64,000 nucleotides of DNA from Bactericera cockerelli (taxonomy: Eukaryota; Arthropoda; Insecta; Hemiptera; Triozidae), in assembly GCA_024516035.1 (NCBI GenBank), contig CM044964.1:23143844-23207843 (forward strand). The letters are read 5' to 3'. Of the stretch, positions 19,857-30,809 are shown one piece after another. The number at the start of each line of letters is the position of its first letter. Position 1 is the stretch's first letter. A program made the translations under genes and the position numbers. Below the pieces are notes generated by a model that saw only the letters and a list, made by a program, of their open reading frames with translations, was not told where the DNA came from and did no database searches.

Positions 19857-20722
19857 CAGGGTGGGGCAAAAGTCTGGAAACCCCTGAATAACTTTCGAAT
19901 GGCTTCTTCGGTAAAAATTAAAATTTTGTAAGGTATAACGGGCTAATAAGACCTTCTTTTAGAGTGGGGTCGATTTTTGTTACCAGCCCCCATATCGGGG
20001 CCAGGGGGGCCAACTTCATTTTTTTAAATACGAACCCACACCTAAAGATACATTTTTGAAAAGGGCTTTAAATAAGAAATACATTGGTGCAAATTTTATT
20101 TTTTTAATATTGACTGTTTGCAAATGGCGTCCAACTTTGTGTATGCAGTAAAGTCTGGAAACCCCTGAACATCTTTTGAAAGGGCTTTCTTAGTAAATTT
20201 AAAACTGTGCATGGTAAGTCGGGGTAATTAGACCTTTCCAAAAAATGTATCGCAAGGTGGGGTTTCGCATTTAAAAAAATGAAGTTGGCCTCCCTGGGCC
20301 CGACTTGGGGGCCGGTAAAAAAAATCAGTCCTATTGCAATATAAGGTCTAATTACCAAGGATTACAGTACACAATTTTAAATTTACTGAGAAAGCCCTTT
20401 CGAAAAATATTCAGGGATTTCCAGACTTTACTGGATACACAAAGTTGGACGCCATTTGCAAACCGTTAATACTAAAAAAATAAAATTTGCACCAATGTAT
20501 TTCTTATTTAAAGATCTTTTCAAAAATGTATCGCTAGGTGGGGGTTCGTATTTTAAAAAAATGAAGTTGGCCCCCCTGGCCCCGACATGGGGGCCGGTAA
20601 CAAAAATCGACCCCAATCTAAAAGAAGGTCTTATTAGCCCGGTTTACCTTACAAAATTTTAATTTTACCGAAGAAGCCATTCGAAAGTTATTCAGGGGTT
20701 TCCAGACTTTTGCCCCACCCTG
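19857..20722. mobile_element. MITE-3, 866 bp foldback with doubled arms
   Basis: Starts CAGGGTGGGGCAAAAGTCTG, ends CAGACTTTTGCCCCACCCTG, flanked by TA. The arms are about 400 bases each. Each arm contains two diverged copies of the same unit: AAGTCTGGAAACCCCTGAA is at 19872 and 20151 on the left and twice in reverse on the right (about 20410 and 20695). GGGGCCAACTTCATTTTTTT recurs in both. No transposase ORF. Confidence 0.9.
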
Positions 20723-20799
20723 TATAACGGTAAATATAGTCTGTATGTATTTTGTCGTTTTATATATTTACACTGAAAAAAAAACATATGAAGTGGTTG

Positions 20800-21186
20800 A
20801 TTTAAAGTACCCGATTGGGACTAATGACTTAATGAGTCCCACTATTCCAGCAGTAAGGCCAAGACGTATTAGTATGTGGTCAAAATCCCAAATGAGAGGA
20901 TAACTTGTGATGTTATCCGGCTAAGAGGCAGAGAATGCCTAAGGCATTAACTTCGCCCCGGAATACAGTACAATTTTATTGTACATTTAAATTTAAATAT
21001 TTTTTTATATATTATTTTGTAAATATTGTTAGTATAATTATTTTTTTATCTCTGTTAATAATTAATTGTTCTATGTTTTGTATAAAAAAATAAAGTGTAA
21101 AAAACAATTAAATGTCCCGGTTGTGTTTTGAAACCGCGACCTCTGGATTACCAGTCATACGCCTTGACCATTGAGCTACCGGAATT
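20800..21186 (-). mobile_element. Composite of tS4 body, tS5-like tail and tS4 head
   Basis: 20800-20900 is a minus-strand tS4 body (CTATTCCAGCAGTAAGGCC, GTGGTCAAAATCCCAAATGA). 20920-20950 resembles a tS5 tail (GAGAATGCCTAAGGCATTAA). An AT-rich filler follows. 21113-21186 is a minus-strand tRNA-like head (GAAACCGCGACCTCTGGA, GAGCTACCGG). Confidence 0.6.
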
Positions 21187-21327
21187 AATAGACGTTTTCC
21201 TTATACCTCTGTGGAGCTAAGTCTCGATTTGCGTACTGTCTTACATGAGGAAAACACAGTGCTAAGTCATGACTTGAAAGGTACCCTTACAAATAATTGA
21301 AATCAAATTAAGAATACAATTTTTTGG

Positions 21328-21402
21328 CACGGGGGATGGAACCCGGGACCTTCCGCATGGCAAGCGAGTGCTTAACCACTGTGCTAATTGCGAGCTCAAT
21401 TT
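21328..21402 (-). mobile_element. tRNA-Gly-like SINE head (tS7)
   Basis: CACGGGGGATGGAACCCGGG and GCATGGCAAGCGAGTGC match the unit at 9364 with a few changes, including one in the B box. Confidence 0.65.
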
Positions 21403-21461
21403 ATTACAATGATCTTACTGACGAATTTCTAGCAACCAACTAAAATACAAATTAAGTCAAC

Positions 21462-21645
21462 ACTTTTTTTAATTTGCGTTTAACGTCGCTTTCAACTGCA
21501 CATGGTTATATCACAACAAGGGTGTTACCCTCTACTCGCAGGAAACTCACTAACCTCACCCAGCCTGGGTTGGGCCGCAATGCCAGCATCACGAAATTTT
21601 CACCTCGCTGGACGCTGCTTGACTTCGGTGATCCTACAGGATCTT
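21462..21645 (-). mobile_element. 5S rRNA-derived SINE
   Basis: From the left: T run, GCGTTTAACGTCGCTTTCAA tail end, CACCCAGCCTGGGTTGGGCC, then the 5S-like part (CCTCGCTGGACGCTGCTTGA, CTTCGGTGATCCTACAGGAT). It is 5'-truncated where it meets the CT tract. Confidence 0.75.
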
Positions 21646-22290
21646 TTTCTCTCCATTTCTCTCTTCTCTCCTTTTCTCCTCTTCAACTCTTCCATTTCTC
21701 CTAAATTCTTTCTTTTTTCCTTCTTTTTGTTCTTCTTTCTCTTCATCTCTTTTATCTCAACGAATTTCCTACTTCTTTACTTACCTCTTTATTCCTCTCT
21801 TTTCTCCTTCTCCTCCTGCTTCTTCATCCCGTTCATCTCAACTAATTTCTCCCTTCTTTACTTTCCTCTTCATTTCTCTCTTCTCTCCTCTTCTCCTCTT
21901 TTTCGTTCTTCCTCCTTTTCATCTTCATCCCTTCCATCTCTCCTAATTTCTCACTTTCTTTCTCTCGTTATTCCTCTGTTTTCTCCTTATTTTCCTTCTT
22001 CTTCCAAGAATGCCTCCCATCTCTTCTGATTCCTCCCTTCTTTACTTTTCTCTTTATTTCTCTCTTCTCTCCTCTTCTCCTCTTTTTCATTCTTCCTCCT
22101 CTTCATCTTCATCCCTTCCATCTCTCCTAATTTCTCACTTCTTTACTTCTCTCCTTTTATTCCTCTGTGTCCTCATTATTTTCGTTCTTCCTTATCTTAA
22201 TCCCTTCCATCTCTCCTAATTCCTCCCTTCTTTACTTTCCTCTTCATTCCTCTCTCTCCTGATATCTTCCACTACCTCCGTCTTCTTCAA
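21646..22290. repeat. Pyrimidine-rich tract with TTTCTC/CTTCTCCTC repeats
   Basis: About 640 bases, nearly all pyrimidine on the plus strand. A unit of roughly 170 bases (TTCATCTTCATCCCTTCCATC) recurs at about 21920, 22100 and 22190. The open frames have no credible protein content. Confidence 0.85.
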
Positions 22291-23330
22291 CTTCACAATT
22301 TTTTCCATTCATACCTCCTCAGCCTCCCTCCCTCTTTTCTATTTCCAGATTTTCTATTCAAAACAAAAGTGTAACAAAAGGCGGGGTAAAAGTTTCTGGT
22401 CTTATTTCATCTTTTACTTTTTGACTTGGCTTCAACTTGTTTCGTTAATCTATTTAGGGACCACGTTTTCCTTCAAGTTTCTGTGACGGTTCCTCTGCAC
22501 TTTTCCATCTCTGTACTAGATTATTTTCATGCTTATTTTGTGGTAATCTTCCACTCTTTTAATGTAATTTGCCCCATAGCGCATAATACTTTTCTCATGC
22601 TAGAAATAGAAAAGTAATGCAATTACCCACAAAAAGTCCTGATGATGTTAAAAGGAAAGTGCGCAGTGCGCATGTTTGAGATTTGTGTTATTAAAACATC
22701 GCCTTATTTATACTATTAGGACATCGCCTGATTAGGACTATAAAATCCCAGCATTATTTCAGCGTGAAACACAAGACGTTTTTATTATCTGGTAAAATCT
22801 AAATTTGGAGGATAACTAGTCATGGCAGGGTTTCTGAACCCACGACCTCTGGATCATGCGTGTGTGGCATCTGGATCTTTCTTTGTTTTAAGGTGGTATC
22901 TTTTTAACGATGGAGATACTCATTCACTTTACACGTCTAGCACCACATGGACTGACTACCAATGCTTGGTGAAAATAATATGCATCGAAACATCTAGTTT
23001 TTTTCTTAATTTTCATTACTGTCATAACCTTCATTATATGCATCATTATCTCCGTCTTATTATCTCTCTTCTCTTCTTCATCTAATTTTCCAGCTTTTCC
23101 ATTTCTTTTGAGAGCCCCCACTTCTTTTGCTATTCTTTGCCAGGTATAATTTCCATTGTTTGCTTAATTCCTTTTTATTCATGATTTTTTGGGGGCTTTC
23201 TCTCTCTCTCTCCCTCTCTGCCTCTCTTTTCCTTCTCTCTTTCCCATCTTTATTTAAAAGTTTAAAAATAAACAGATTCCTGACGAGAATTGAAATTACT
23301 GCGGCGAACGAACAATGCGTGGAGGTTTTA
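22291..23330. other. Intron 1 sequence, with a tRNA-like head fragment
   Basis: At about 22815-22865 (minus) TTCTGAACCCACGACCTCTGG resembles a tS4 head. The rest is unassigned; short CT runs near 23200. Confidence 0.4.
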
Positions 23331-24415
23331 AAAAAGACCAGCGCTTCTTCTTCTACTCTTCCTGTTTCTTCTCTGCCTCCTCCTCATCCTTCTTCACTTC
23401 AACCTCCTCCTTTTCTCCTTCTACTCTTCCTGTTTCTTCTCTGCCTCCTCCTCCTCCTTCTTCACTTCAACCTCCTCCCTCTTCTCCTTCAACTCTTTCT
23501 GTTTCTTCTGCTAATTCTTCACTTCCTCCTCCTCCTTCTTTACTTCAACTTCCTCCCTTTTCTCCTTCTACTGTTCCTGTTTCTTCTTCCCCTCCTTCAC
23601 TTCCTCCTCCTACTTCTTTACTACAACTTCCTCCCTTTTCTCCTTCTACTGCTCCTGTTTCTTCTCCTCCTTCTTCTTCTTCACTTCAACCTCCTCCCTC
23701 TTCTCCTTCTACTCCTCCTGTTTCTTCTCCTCCTCCTCCTTCTTCACTTCAACCTCCTCCCTCTTCTCCTTCAACTCTTTCTGTTTCTTCTGCTAATTCT
23801 TCACTTCCTCCTCCTCCTTCTTTACTTCAACTTCCTCCCTTTTCTCCTTCTACTGTTCCTGTTTCTTCTTCCCCTCCTTCACTTCCTCCTCCTACTTCTT
23901 TACTACAACTTCCTCCCTTTTCTCCTTCTACTCCTCCTGTTTCTTCTCCTCCTTCTTCTTCTTCACTTCAACCTCCTCCCTCTTCTCCTTCTACTCCTCC
24001 TGTTTCTTCTCCTCCTCCTCCTTCTTCACTTCAACTTCCTCCCTCTTCTCCTTCTACTCCTCCTGTTTCTTCTCCTCCTTCTTCACTTCCTCCTCCTCCT
24101 TCTTTTCCTTCTTCTTCTTCTACTGTTCCTGTTTCTTCTCCTCCTTCTTCACTTCAACCTCCTCCCTTTTCTCCTTCTACTCCTCTTCCTTCATTTCCTC
24201 CTCCTTCTTCTTCTTCTACTTTTGCTTCTTCTACTCCTTCACTTTCTCCTCCCTCTACTCCTTCTTTTCCTTCTTCTTTTTCTTCTCCTCCTTCTTCACT
24301 TCCTCTTCCTCCTTCTTCACTTGAAACTCCTCCCTCTTCTCCTTCTACTACTTTTGCTTCTTCTCCTCCTCCCTCTACTCCTTCTTTTCCTTATCCTCCA
24401 CTTGTCACTCCCTCG
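23331..24415. repeat. Polypyrimidine minisatellite with 282-base higher order
   Basis: About 1.1 kb of TTCTTCACTTCAACCTCCTC and CTTCTCCTTCTACTCCTCC modules, 45-60 bases each. A block including GTTTCTTCTGCTAATTCTTC recurs exactly 282 bases apart (23505 and 23787). The absence of purines removes stop codons, giving long Pro/Ser and Leu/Phe frames that I do not regard as genes. Confidence 0.9.
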
Positions 24416-25690
24416 CATTTTTCTGCTCTGATTGGTTTATTGTCTGTTTATTTCTGCGGAGTGAAATCAAGCTCGCCGGTAGGCGAGCGCTCGTCAAGTA
24501 GCGCCAGCCAACCGGCCTATATTAACACGAAACAGAGTTTATATGTATTTTGTTTTATTGTTTTCGCCCACTTCCCGCTAACTTTTATCAATTTTTATTT
24601 CAAATTCGTAATGAGACGCGAAAGTAGATTGTGTTTCACGCAAGCGCGAGGTTCCTACGTACAGTTAAAGTCGTTTTCTGGCCACGCCGAAAATCTCGAA
24701 TTTCATAAAATTATTCATACGGGTTTTTTTTTTTTTTTTTTTTTTCAGACCAATTTTCTGTCAAGGGTACAGCAACGTGTGCTTATCGTGGAAAGACGTG
24801 AGATACGTTTTTGGAAAGGAAATTTTTATTTCTGCATACCTTTTATAGTTTCAAGTATTTATTTTTTATAGGATAGGAGATATAGCCTTTTACAAAAAAA
24901 CCGTATTTCTTTTTTCTTTTTTTTTCTGGTTATTTTGGAGCTGCGATTGTGGTACTTTTTAAAAGTCCTAATCATAAGTAATAGTATTTTGACATAATCA
25001 AAGTACTTCACTGGACCAAAATTGAGTTATAGCCTTTTACAAGAAAAACGGATTTCTTTTTTCTTTTTTTTTTTCTGGATATCCTAGATATGTATTTTTA
25101 GTGTTTTTAGAAAGGTCTAGTCAATGGGAACAAGCACACTTAATTTCAGATTGAAACAAGTAAAAAAGTATTTAAAGTCCTCTAAAGGAATATCTATAAT
25201 GAACCCCGGAGCCACGCCTATTTATCCCAAGTAGATGACTGAAAGTTCTTTCTAAAGGTGTAATTATGCAGAATTATACTACAATGTAAATAAAATTTTA
25301 AAAAAATCAGCGACAGTGTGACACATAAAAAGAAAAAACTGAATTTTAATTTATAATGTAACAAAAAATCTTCACCTCACACAGAACTTAAATTATGCGG
25401 TTTACGTTCTCGCTTCATCCAAGCTGCCTACAAACCAACTTGTCAATACTGGAATAATAACGTCCTATAACTTCGTTCAAAGATTTCTACATCACAATAA
25501 TATTATCATAACAATCATAATTATATTTCAAAGGTAAATAACATTTCTTCAAACTCATGAGAGGAAGCGTGCTTCTGATATTATTAGAAAAGTATAAATA
25601 TTGGCCAGTAAGAGGCAGAATATTGATTAATGTAGATCAAATGATAAATATAATAAAATATTAGTCGACGACAGAGTAGTCTCTGTGATC
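24416..25690. other. Intron 1 sequence without recognised genes
   Basis: A T run at 24724-24745. Two copies of a segment with TATAGCCTTTTACAA and ATTTCTTTTTTCTTTTTT lie at about 24875 and 25030. 24440-24520 is locally GC-rich with a CTCGCCGGTAGGCGAG hairpin. Confidence 0.45.
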
Positions 25691-25714
25691 ATCGACTGGT
25701 GTAGGTAAAACACA

Positions 25715-25850
25715 AAGTTTGCAAGGTGACCTGGGTTCGAATCCCGGCTAGGTAGAATTTTTTACTCTGTACTTTGGATGGCCGGTTTTCTGTTATATCT
25801 CGTGAGAAAAAAAAAAAAAAAACAGTAGTTACTAGTTTGAGTCAACCTCC
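25715..25850 (+). mobile_element. tRNA-headed SINE, family tS6 (tS1 relative)
   Basis: B box GGGTTCGAATCCCGGC, then AGAATTTTTTACTCTGTAC, TTTGGATGGCC and a poly-A-interrupted ATCTCGTGAG. A second copy at 55140 keeps GAGGAAAAATGAGTA. The body is related to tS1. Confidence 0.65.
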
Positions 25851-26048
25851 TATGACCGTTTAATTTTGAATGAAGTGAGTATGGTTTAACTCGATCAACA
25901 TTGATATGTCACAATCTAACAATCGGTCTACCTATACTATGTATGTAACGTGATAATTTGCACATTTTGTCCAATCGAGCTGAAATTTTCAGGGTACCTA
26001 TGTTTCATGGATACATGTTTGCCCATTAATTATTAAATGTATATCTAG

Positions 26049-26308
26049 CCAGCCTCCGTGGCTTAATGGTTGTGACTACTGCCCGTAGTCCAGAGTTCCC
26101 GAGTTCAACTCTCGGTTGGGGCAGACTTTTCGACGAAAATTCTGTTTCATCCAAACACGTGAGGCTGGCATTTCCGGCCCTACCCAGGCTGGGTGAGGTT
26201 AATGTGGGTAGCTGCTACGATTCCCAGCGAATGGAGGGTAAAACGCCCGTCCTGACTATCTCAGTCAGGACGTTAAAACCAATTAAAATCAACTGGTCAC
26301 AATAGATC
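26049..26308 (+). mobile_element. SINE family tS3 (full copy)
   Basis: Head GCCTCCGTGGCTTAATGGTT, CCCGTAGTCCAGAGTTCCC, B box GAGTTCAACTCTC. Tail: GTGAGGCTGGCATTTCCGG, CTACCCAGGCTGGGTGAGG, GCGAATGGAGGGTAAAACG and GGACGTTAAAACCAATT. The tail from GGCATTTCCGG onwards is homologous to the 5S-SINE tail. Confidence 0.85.
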
Positions 26309-26459
26309 TAATTAGGTCGCAGTGTTAATTGTAAGGGTTTCATTAGAAACCCTGCAACCAGGTCAGATAATAAAAATAAAAATGTATAATCTAGAACAAT
26401 TTCTTACTCTTTCTGTTTATACTGATTATGCTGAAATGACACCATGTTTCGCAACTTAC

Positions 26460-26575
26460 CGACCTCAGTAGCTTGATCGATAAGGCAGTGTACTTGTAAC
26501 CTAGAGGTCGGTGGTTCAAGTCCCGGTTTCAGCGTAGATTTAGTAAAGCGAGTTTGAGTAGTTCTGACTTAACTT
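26460..26575 (+). mobile_element. SINE family tS2, 3'-shortened
   Basis: CGACCTCAGTAGCTTGATCG head, B box GGTTCAAGTCCC; it stops after GAGTTTGAGTAGTT. Confidence 0.85.
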
Positions 26576-26736
26576 TAATGTTTAGAAACTTGAAGTTAGG
26601 CAAATACATGGGTCATAATTTCTAAAAGCCATAGTAAGAAACAGTTTTAAACAATCGGACGGTTTCAAACAATCGGGAACTTCTAATTTATTGAAACACT
26701 AACGGTTTACACCCGCCGCTTCGCCAGCCCATCACA

Positions 26737-26996
26737 CACACACAACACAACACAACACACCACACCACACCACACCACCACACACACACATCACACACAC
26801 ACACATCATACACTCACATCACACAAAAACACACACCACAAACACACACACCACAAACACACACACCACACATACCACACCACACACTCACACCACACAC
26901 ACACGCACACACCACACCACACACTCACACCACACACACACACCACACACACAAAACAGACACATACCACATTCACACCACACCGCACAGAAAAGT
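26737..26996. repeat. CA-rich minisatellite (CACAC/CACCA/CACAA)
   Basis: 260 bases of CACACA interrupted by CCA and AAA, with ACACACCACAAACACACAC repeated near 26830. Confidence 0.95.
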
Positions 26997-27024
26997 AAAA
27001 ATGTGAGAAAAAAATTGTGTCACA

Positions 27025-27385
27025 ATCCACTTTTTGTCCTTACCCGGTATAGCTCAAGAAGGCTCATCAGAATTTTGAGATCGATATGTCAAAGGAAAGC
27101 TCAGACCCTTGCCTAAAACTTTCTCACTTTGAATTGATATGTCGTCACTTCAAATTAAAAAAAAAAAATGTCATTTAGGTCACAATATTTTACGTGTTAC
27201 CCATCCATTTATTTACCTTACCTGCCGTAGCTCAAGAACGGCTCATCAGAAATTCGCGATCGATAATATGTCAATTGAAACCCTTGCCTAAAACTTTCTG
27301 GCTTTGAGTTGATAGGTCGAACTTCGAGAAAAAATGTCATTTAGGTCTAAGAACGTAAAAAAATTGTGTCGCCTTCCAAGTTTTA
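27025..27385. repeat. Two direct copies of the 9214 arm module
   Basis: GTAGCTCAAGAACGGCTCATC-type sequence followed by CGATCGATATGTCAA, GACCCTTGCCTAAAACTTTC and AAAAATGTCATTTAGGTC occurs at about 27045-27195 and again at 27225-27350. The same module forms the inverted element at 9214. Confidence 0.7.
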
Positions 27386-27505
27386 GGACACGCCCTTTTA
27401 AAGTTTCTTTTTGTTTGCGGGGCTTGATGGAAAAAGGGCGTGAGTCGATTTACGCCCTTTTTGCATCACTGAATGAGGAAAATCAATTAAATCAAAAAGT
27501 AGTGA

Positions 27506-27933
27506 TATCCCCCAAAAAACACTTCGGGTAAAAATAGTCGTCAAGTGTTGGAATAATTAAAAAGAACTGATATCAAAAACGTCAATGTTCTATGTTTCAA
27601 GGAATTTTTTTTCACGTAATTAGTCACACAACAAAATAATACTCTTGAAAGAACCATGTTATATAGTTACAGAACCACGTCCTTGACTACTGCACACTGT
27701 TTTGTTAGCAGATTACTACACATAAATTTCAGAACAAAACAGTGTGCAGTAGTCAAGGACGTGGTTCTGTAACTATACAACATGGTTCTTTCAAGAGTAT
27801 TATTTTGTTGTGTGACTAATTACGTGAAAAAAAATTCCTTGAAACATAGAACATTGACGTTTTTGATATCAGTTCTTTTTAATTATTCCAACACTTGACG
27901 ACTATTTTTACACGAAGTGTTTTTTGGGGGATA
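27506..27933. mobile_element. Long palindrome, 201-base arms
   Basis: Left arm 27506-27706 and right arm 27733-27933 are reverse complements with only a few differences (extra G near 27537; TATAGTTAC/GTAACTATA step near 27660). The loop is 26 bases. Ends are TATCCCCCAAAAAACACTTC and GAAGTGTTTTTTGGGGGATA, consistent with a TA target and a MITE. There is no ORF. Confidence 0.9.
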
Positions 27934-27949
27934 AAAATATACATTTACA

Positions 27950-28500
27950 TTTCTTTTCTTACCTCTCCTCTGTTCAGCACTCTTGCGCCAATCTTTGTAA
28001 GGCATTATTTTCTTTATTATATTATTCTCGTTTCTCATTATTTTCTTTTTCACCTTTTTTCAGTCTTTTTTTGTAGCTTATGCGACCATCTTTTTATTAT
28101 TGCCTACCTAGCTTATGTTTTTTTGCATTTTCTTCAACTCTCACTTTCTCAACTCTACTTTTCTTTCTCTCTATTTCTTTCTCCTTATCTCTCTTTTTAT
28201 CAGTCTATTTAGACGTTTATCCGTCCATCTTTTTCTTATTGCCTACCTACCTCGTGTTTTTTTTTTTGCATTTTCTTCAACTCTTACTTTCTTTCCTATC
28301 TCTTTATCTTTGTTTCTTCTGATTCTCTTCTTTTTTTCAGTCTACATTGTCGTTTCTGCTTCCATATTTTCTTATTGCCTACGTCTTATTTTGTTAGATA
28401 TCAAGCTTATTTTATTTAATTTCATTTTCATCTCTTTCTCATTCATTGTTTCTATTTGTTTATTTCTCTTCCTCTATTTTTCAGTCTAGTTTGTCCTCCA
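27950..28500. repeat. Pyrimidine-rich tract with a repeated TGCCTACCTA module
   Basis: A module of about 160 bases with TTATTGCCTACCTA, TTTTTTGCATTTTCTTCAAC and TTTCAGTCTA recurs three times, near 28095, 28240 and 28375. Confidence 0.75.
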
Positions 28501-28544
28501 TGTGGCCATCTTAGAAATAATAATAATAATAATGCTTTTTCTTT

Positions 28545-28812
28545 GTGTTATTATGTCACAATTTTAGTGGGTAGCGCAGAATCATAGGACTTTACCACTT
28601 TAATTTACAATATCCTGTATTATTTTTTTGCCTAAGATTCTGCCACTGGTCGCTGCTTCACATTAAAGCAGCTACTCATTTTTCCTCACGAGGTATGAGT
28701 GGACCCCGAACATCCAAGTACAGAGCAGAAAATATCCTCCCCCGCTGGGAATCGAACCCAGGTCACCATGTGTGCAATGCCTAGCGCGCTAACTCGCTCT
28801 GCCACAGTGGCC
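28545..28812 (-). mobile_element. SINE family tS1 (full copy)
   Basis: The minus strand starts with CCACTGTGGCAGAGCGAG and has GGGTTCGATTCCCAGCGG, TTCGGGGTCCACTCATACC and the 3' end to AACACAAAGAAA. Confidence 0.85.
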
Positions 28813-28984
28813 ATCTTAGTACGTAACTAGCTAATGCTATTTCTTTTCTTCCTTCTTTTCTCTTTTTTTTAATGTCTCTCTTATGCTTCTTTTGTCTCTC
28901 TTACATTCTCTCTTACCCTTAGCTTACATTCTGTTTAATTTTCATCATACCGGGATTCCATAAAGTCTCACCTAGTTCCGTGTG

Positions 28985-29540
28985 GCTCTCGGCTAAGAAA
29001 ATCTCTCAGATGCTGTTGAAAAGCTTCAAAAGAAAGACATCTTTATAAAGCTCTCAATACCTTCTGGAAAGCGGTTCGGAAGGCCTGCTCAAATGGCACT
29101 AATCCACAAGAGACCGGGCAAAAGTGTACAGCCACTTTCCAATAAACAAGCACCAAATAGAAGCCTCACCAAGCCTCGTTCAGAAGAAAACACTTTTGAG
29201 CATCAGGGTGAAAAGCTAATGCGTAAAGAAAAAGTTATCATATTTGTGTTAATCACTTTCGTGATATCACAACTACTCAAACACGCTTTACTAAATCTAC
29301 GCTGAAACCGGGACTTGAACCACCGACCTCCAGGTTACAAGTCCGCCGCCTTATCGATGAAGCTACTGAAGTCGGTTGAAAAGCTAATGAAGCAGAAGAG
29401 GCAGAAAATGAAAACAATCTCAACTATTTTCTCTTGTAGAGATAGTTCAGAGGTGCCATTCGAAACCCCAACTGCATCTCAAAGGTTTATAAACACCCTG
29501 AAGTCTTTAAAAGTGGGAGCCTTTTCCCCCTCGATATGAT
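28985..29540 (+). pseudogene. ORF-like fragment broken by a SINE (function unknown)
   Basis: An open frame runs from about 28992 (after a TAA) through FIKLSIPSGKRFGRPAQMA and IHKRPGKSVQPLSNKQ to GEKLM, where a tS2 SINE is inserted. The same frame resumes after the insertion with EKLMKQKRQKMKTIS and ends at TGA about 29539. The SINE brings an in-frame stop at 29303. Removing the SINE and one target copy leaves one continuous frame. The basic composition and GKRFGRP motif are faintly like the DNA-binding part of a transposase, but I cannot assign a family. A CCCTGTATA motif at 29621 may be a transposon end. Confidence 0.4.
29222..29376 (-). mobile_element. SINE family tS2 with 13-bp target-site duplication
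   Basis: The insertion is 155 bases, from CGTAAAGAAAAAGTTATC to the head end GAAGTCGGT, flanked by exact TGAAAAGCTAATG at 29209-29221 and 29377-29389. It is one of the youngest-looking insertions here. Confidence 0.9.
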
Positions 29541-29869
29541 GGTACATGTTTGTGTCTTAGCATTTTTTTGAAATTGTATGCCGTTCTCTACATAATTCGA
29601 GTGGCTCCTTTTTTGGCGGACCCTGTATAATTGGTAGGTATAGTTGCTTCTCTTGTATTTTCTTTTTCTATTTTCTTCTCTCTCCGTATATTTTCAGAAT
29701 ACTTTCTTTCCATTTTATTCCAGTGTTTCACGGTCCTATTAATTTTACATCGGTACGTCTAGTAGGCTATCTGGCAGGTTTCCCCGCTTGTTTTTTATGG
29801 TTGAGAACATTAAGGTTTTCACGGCCATTTTTTTATGTCTTTAGGTCTCATTGCAGCTGTAGCCTTTTT

Positions 29870-29949
29870 TTATCTTTCTCTCTATATTCTCCGTTTCTTT
29901 CTCTCTCCCTCTCTTTATCTCTTTCTCTCTATATTTTATTTTTCTCTCT

Positions 29950-29991
<42 letters not shown>

Positions 29992-30180
29992 ATAATTTAT
30001 TTTTCTCTCTCTCTTTCTCTCTATTTTATTTCTCACTCTCTCTTTCTCTCTATACTTTATTTTTCTCTCACTCTTTCTTTCTTTCTCTTTCTCCGTCTCG
30101 TACTCTTTCTCTCTCTCTCTCTTTCTCTCTATATTTTATTTGTCTTTCTCCCGCTTTCTCTCTCTCTCTCTCTTTTCATT
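29870..30180. repeat. (CT)n with TATATTTTATTTTTCTCTC units
   Basis: CT tracts alternate with TATATTTTATTT; the unit of about 60 bases repeats four to five times. Confidence 0.9.
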
Positions 30181-30263
30181 TTATCTCATTCTCGTTCATA
30201 AAAACGAAAAATAACTACGCTGCCACAGTGATAGTACAATACAAGATACATATTAGTTATGTA

Positions 30264-30730
30264 GTTTAAGCGAGAGAGAGAGAGATAGAGAGAGAGGGAG
30301 TGGGAAAGAGAAAGACACAGAGAAAATTGGAGAGAAATAATGGGAGAAAAAAGAGAGAGATAGATCTATGAACGCACATTTAAACGAGGACAGAGATATG
30401 AGGTGATAAATAATGGAAGTAAAACAGAAATAATAAGAGATAAGGATTGAATATAGAGAGAGATAGATGGAGAGGTAGATTAATTAAAGAGAGAGATAGA
30501 TAAATAGGGTGTGAGGAAAAGGGAGGAAGACCGAGATAGAGATAGAAAAAGAGAGAGATAAGAGAGGTAGACTGTTACATAGAGAGAGGGAGAAAGAAAG
30601 ACAAGAAGAAGAAAGAGTGAGAGAGGGAGAATGTTAGAGTGAGACGAAAAATGAGTAGGGAGGGAGAGATTGAATAGGAGAGGGAAAGTCAACTTCCAAA
30701 GGAAGTGATACAGAAAGAGAGGGAGAAGAA
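30264..30730. repeat. GA-rich block
   Basis: AGAGAGAGATAGA-type sequence with imperfect units. It is the only long purine block on the plus strand inside intron 1. Confidence 0.8.
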
Positions 30731-30809
30731 GGAATAATGAAATCGAAAAATCTCCATGATCATTTTATTTCATTGAAATTTTCGTTCCTCAGGGAATATA
30801 AATTGTTTT

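Noticed and set aside
23315..24871. A 518-residue Pro/Ser-rich open frame (and a 434-residue Leu/Phe frame)
   Set aside because: Both are consequences of a polypyrimidine minisatellite. There is no signal peptide, domain or splice support.
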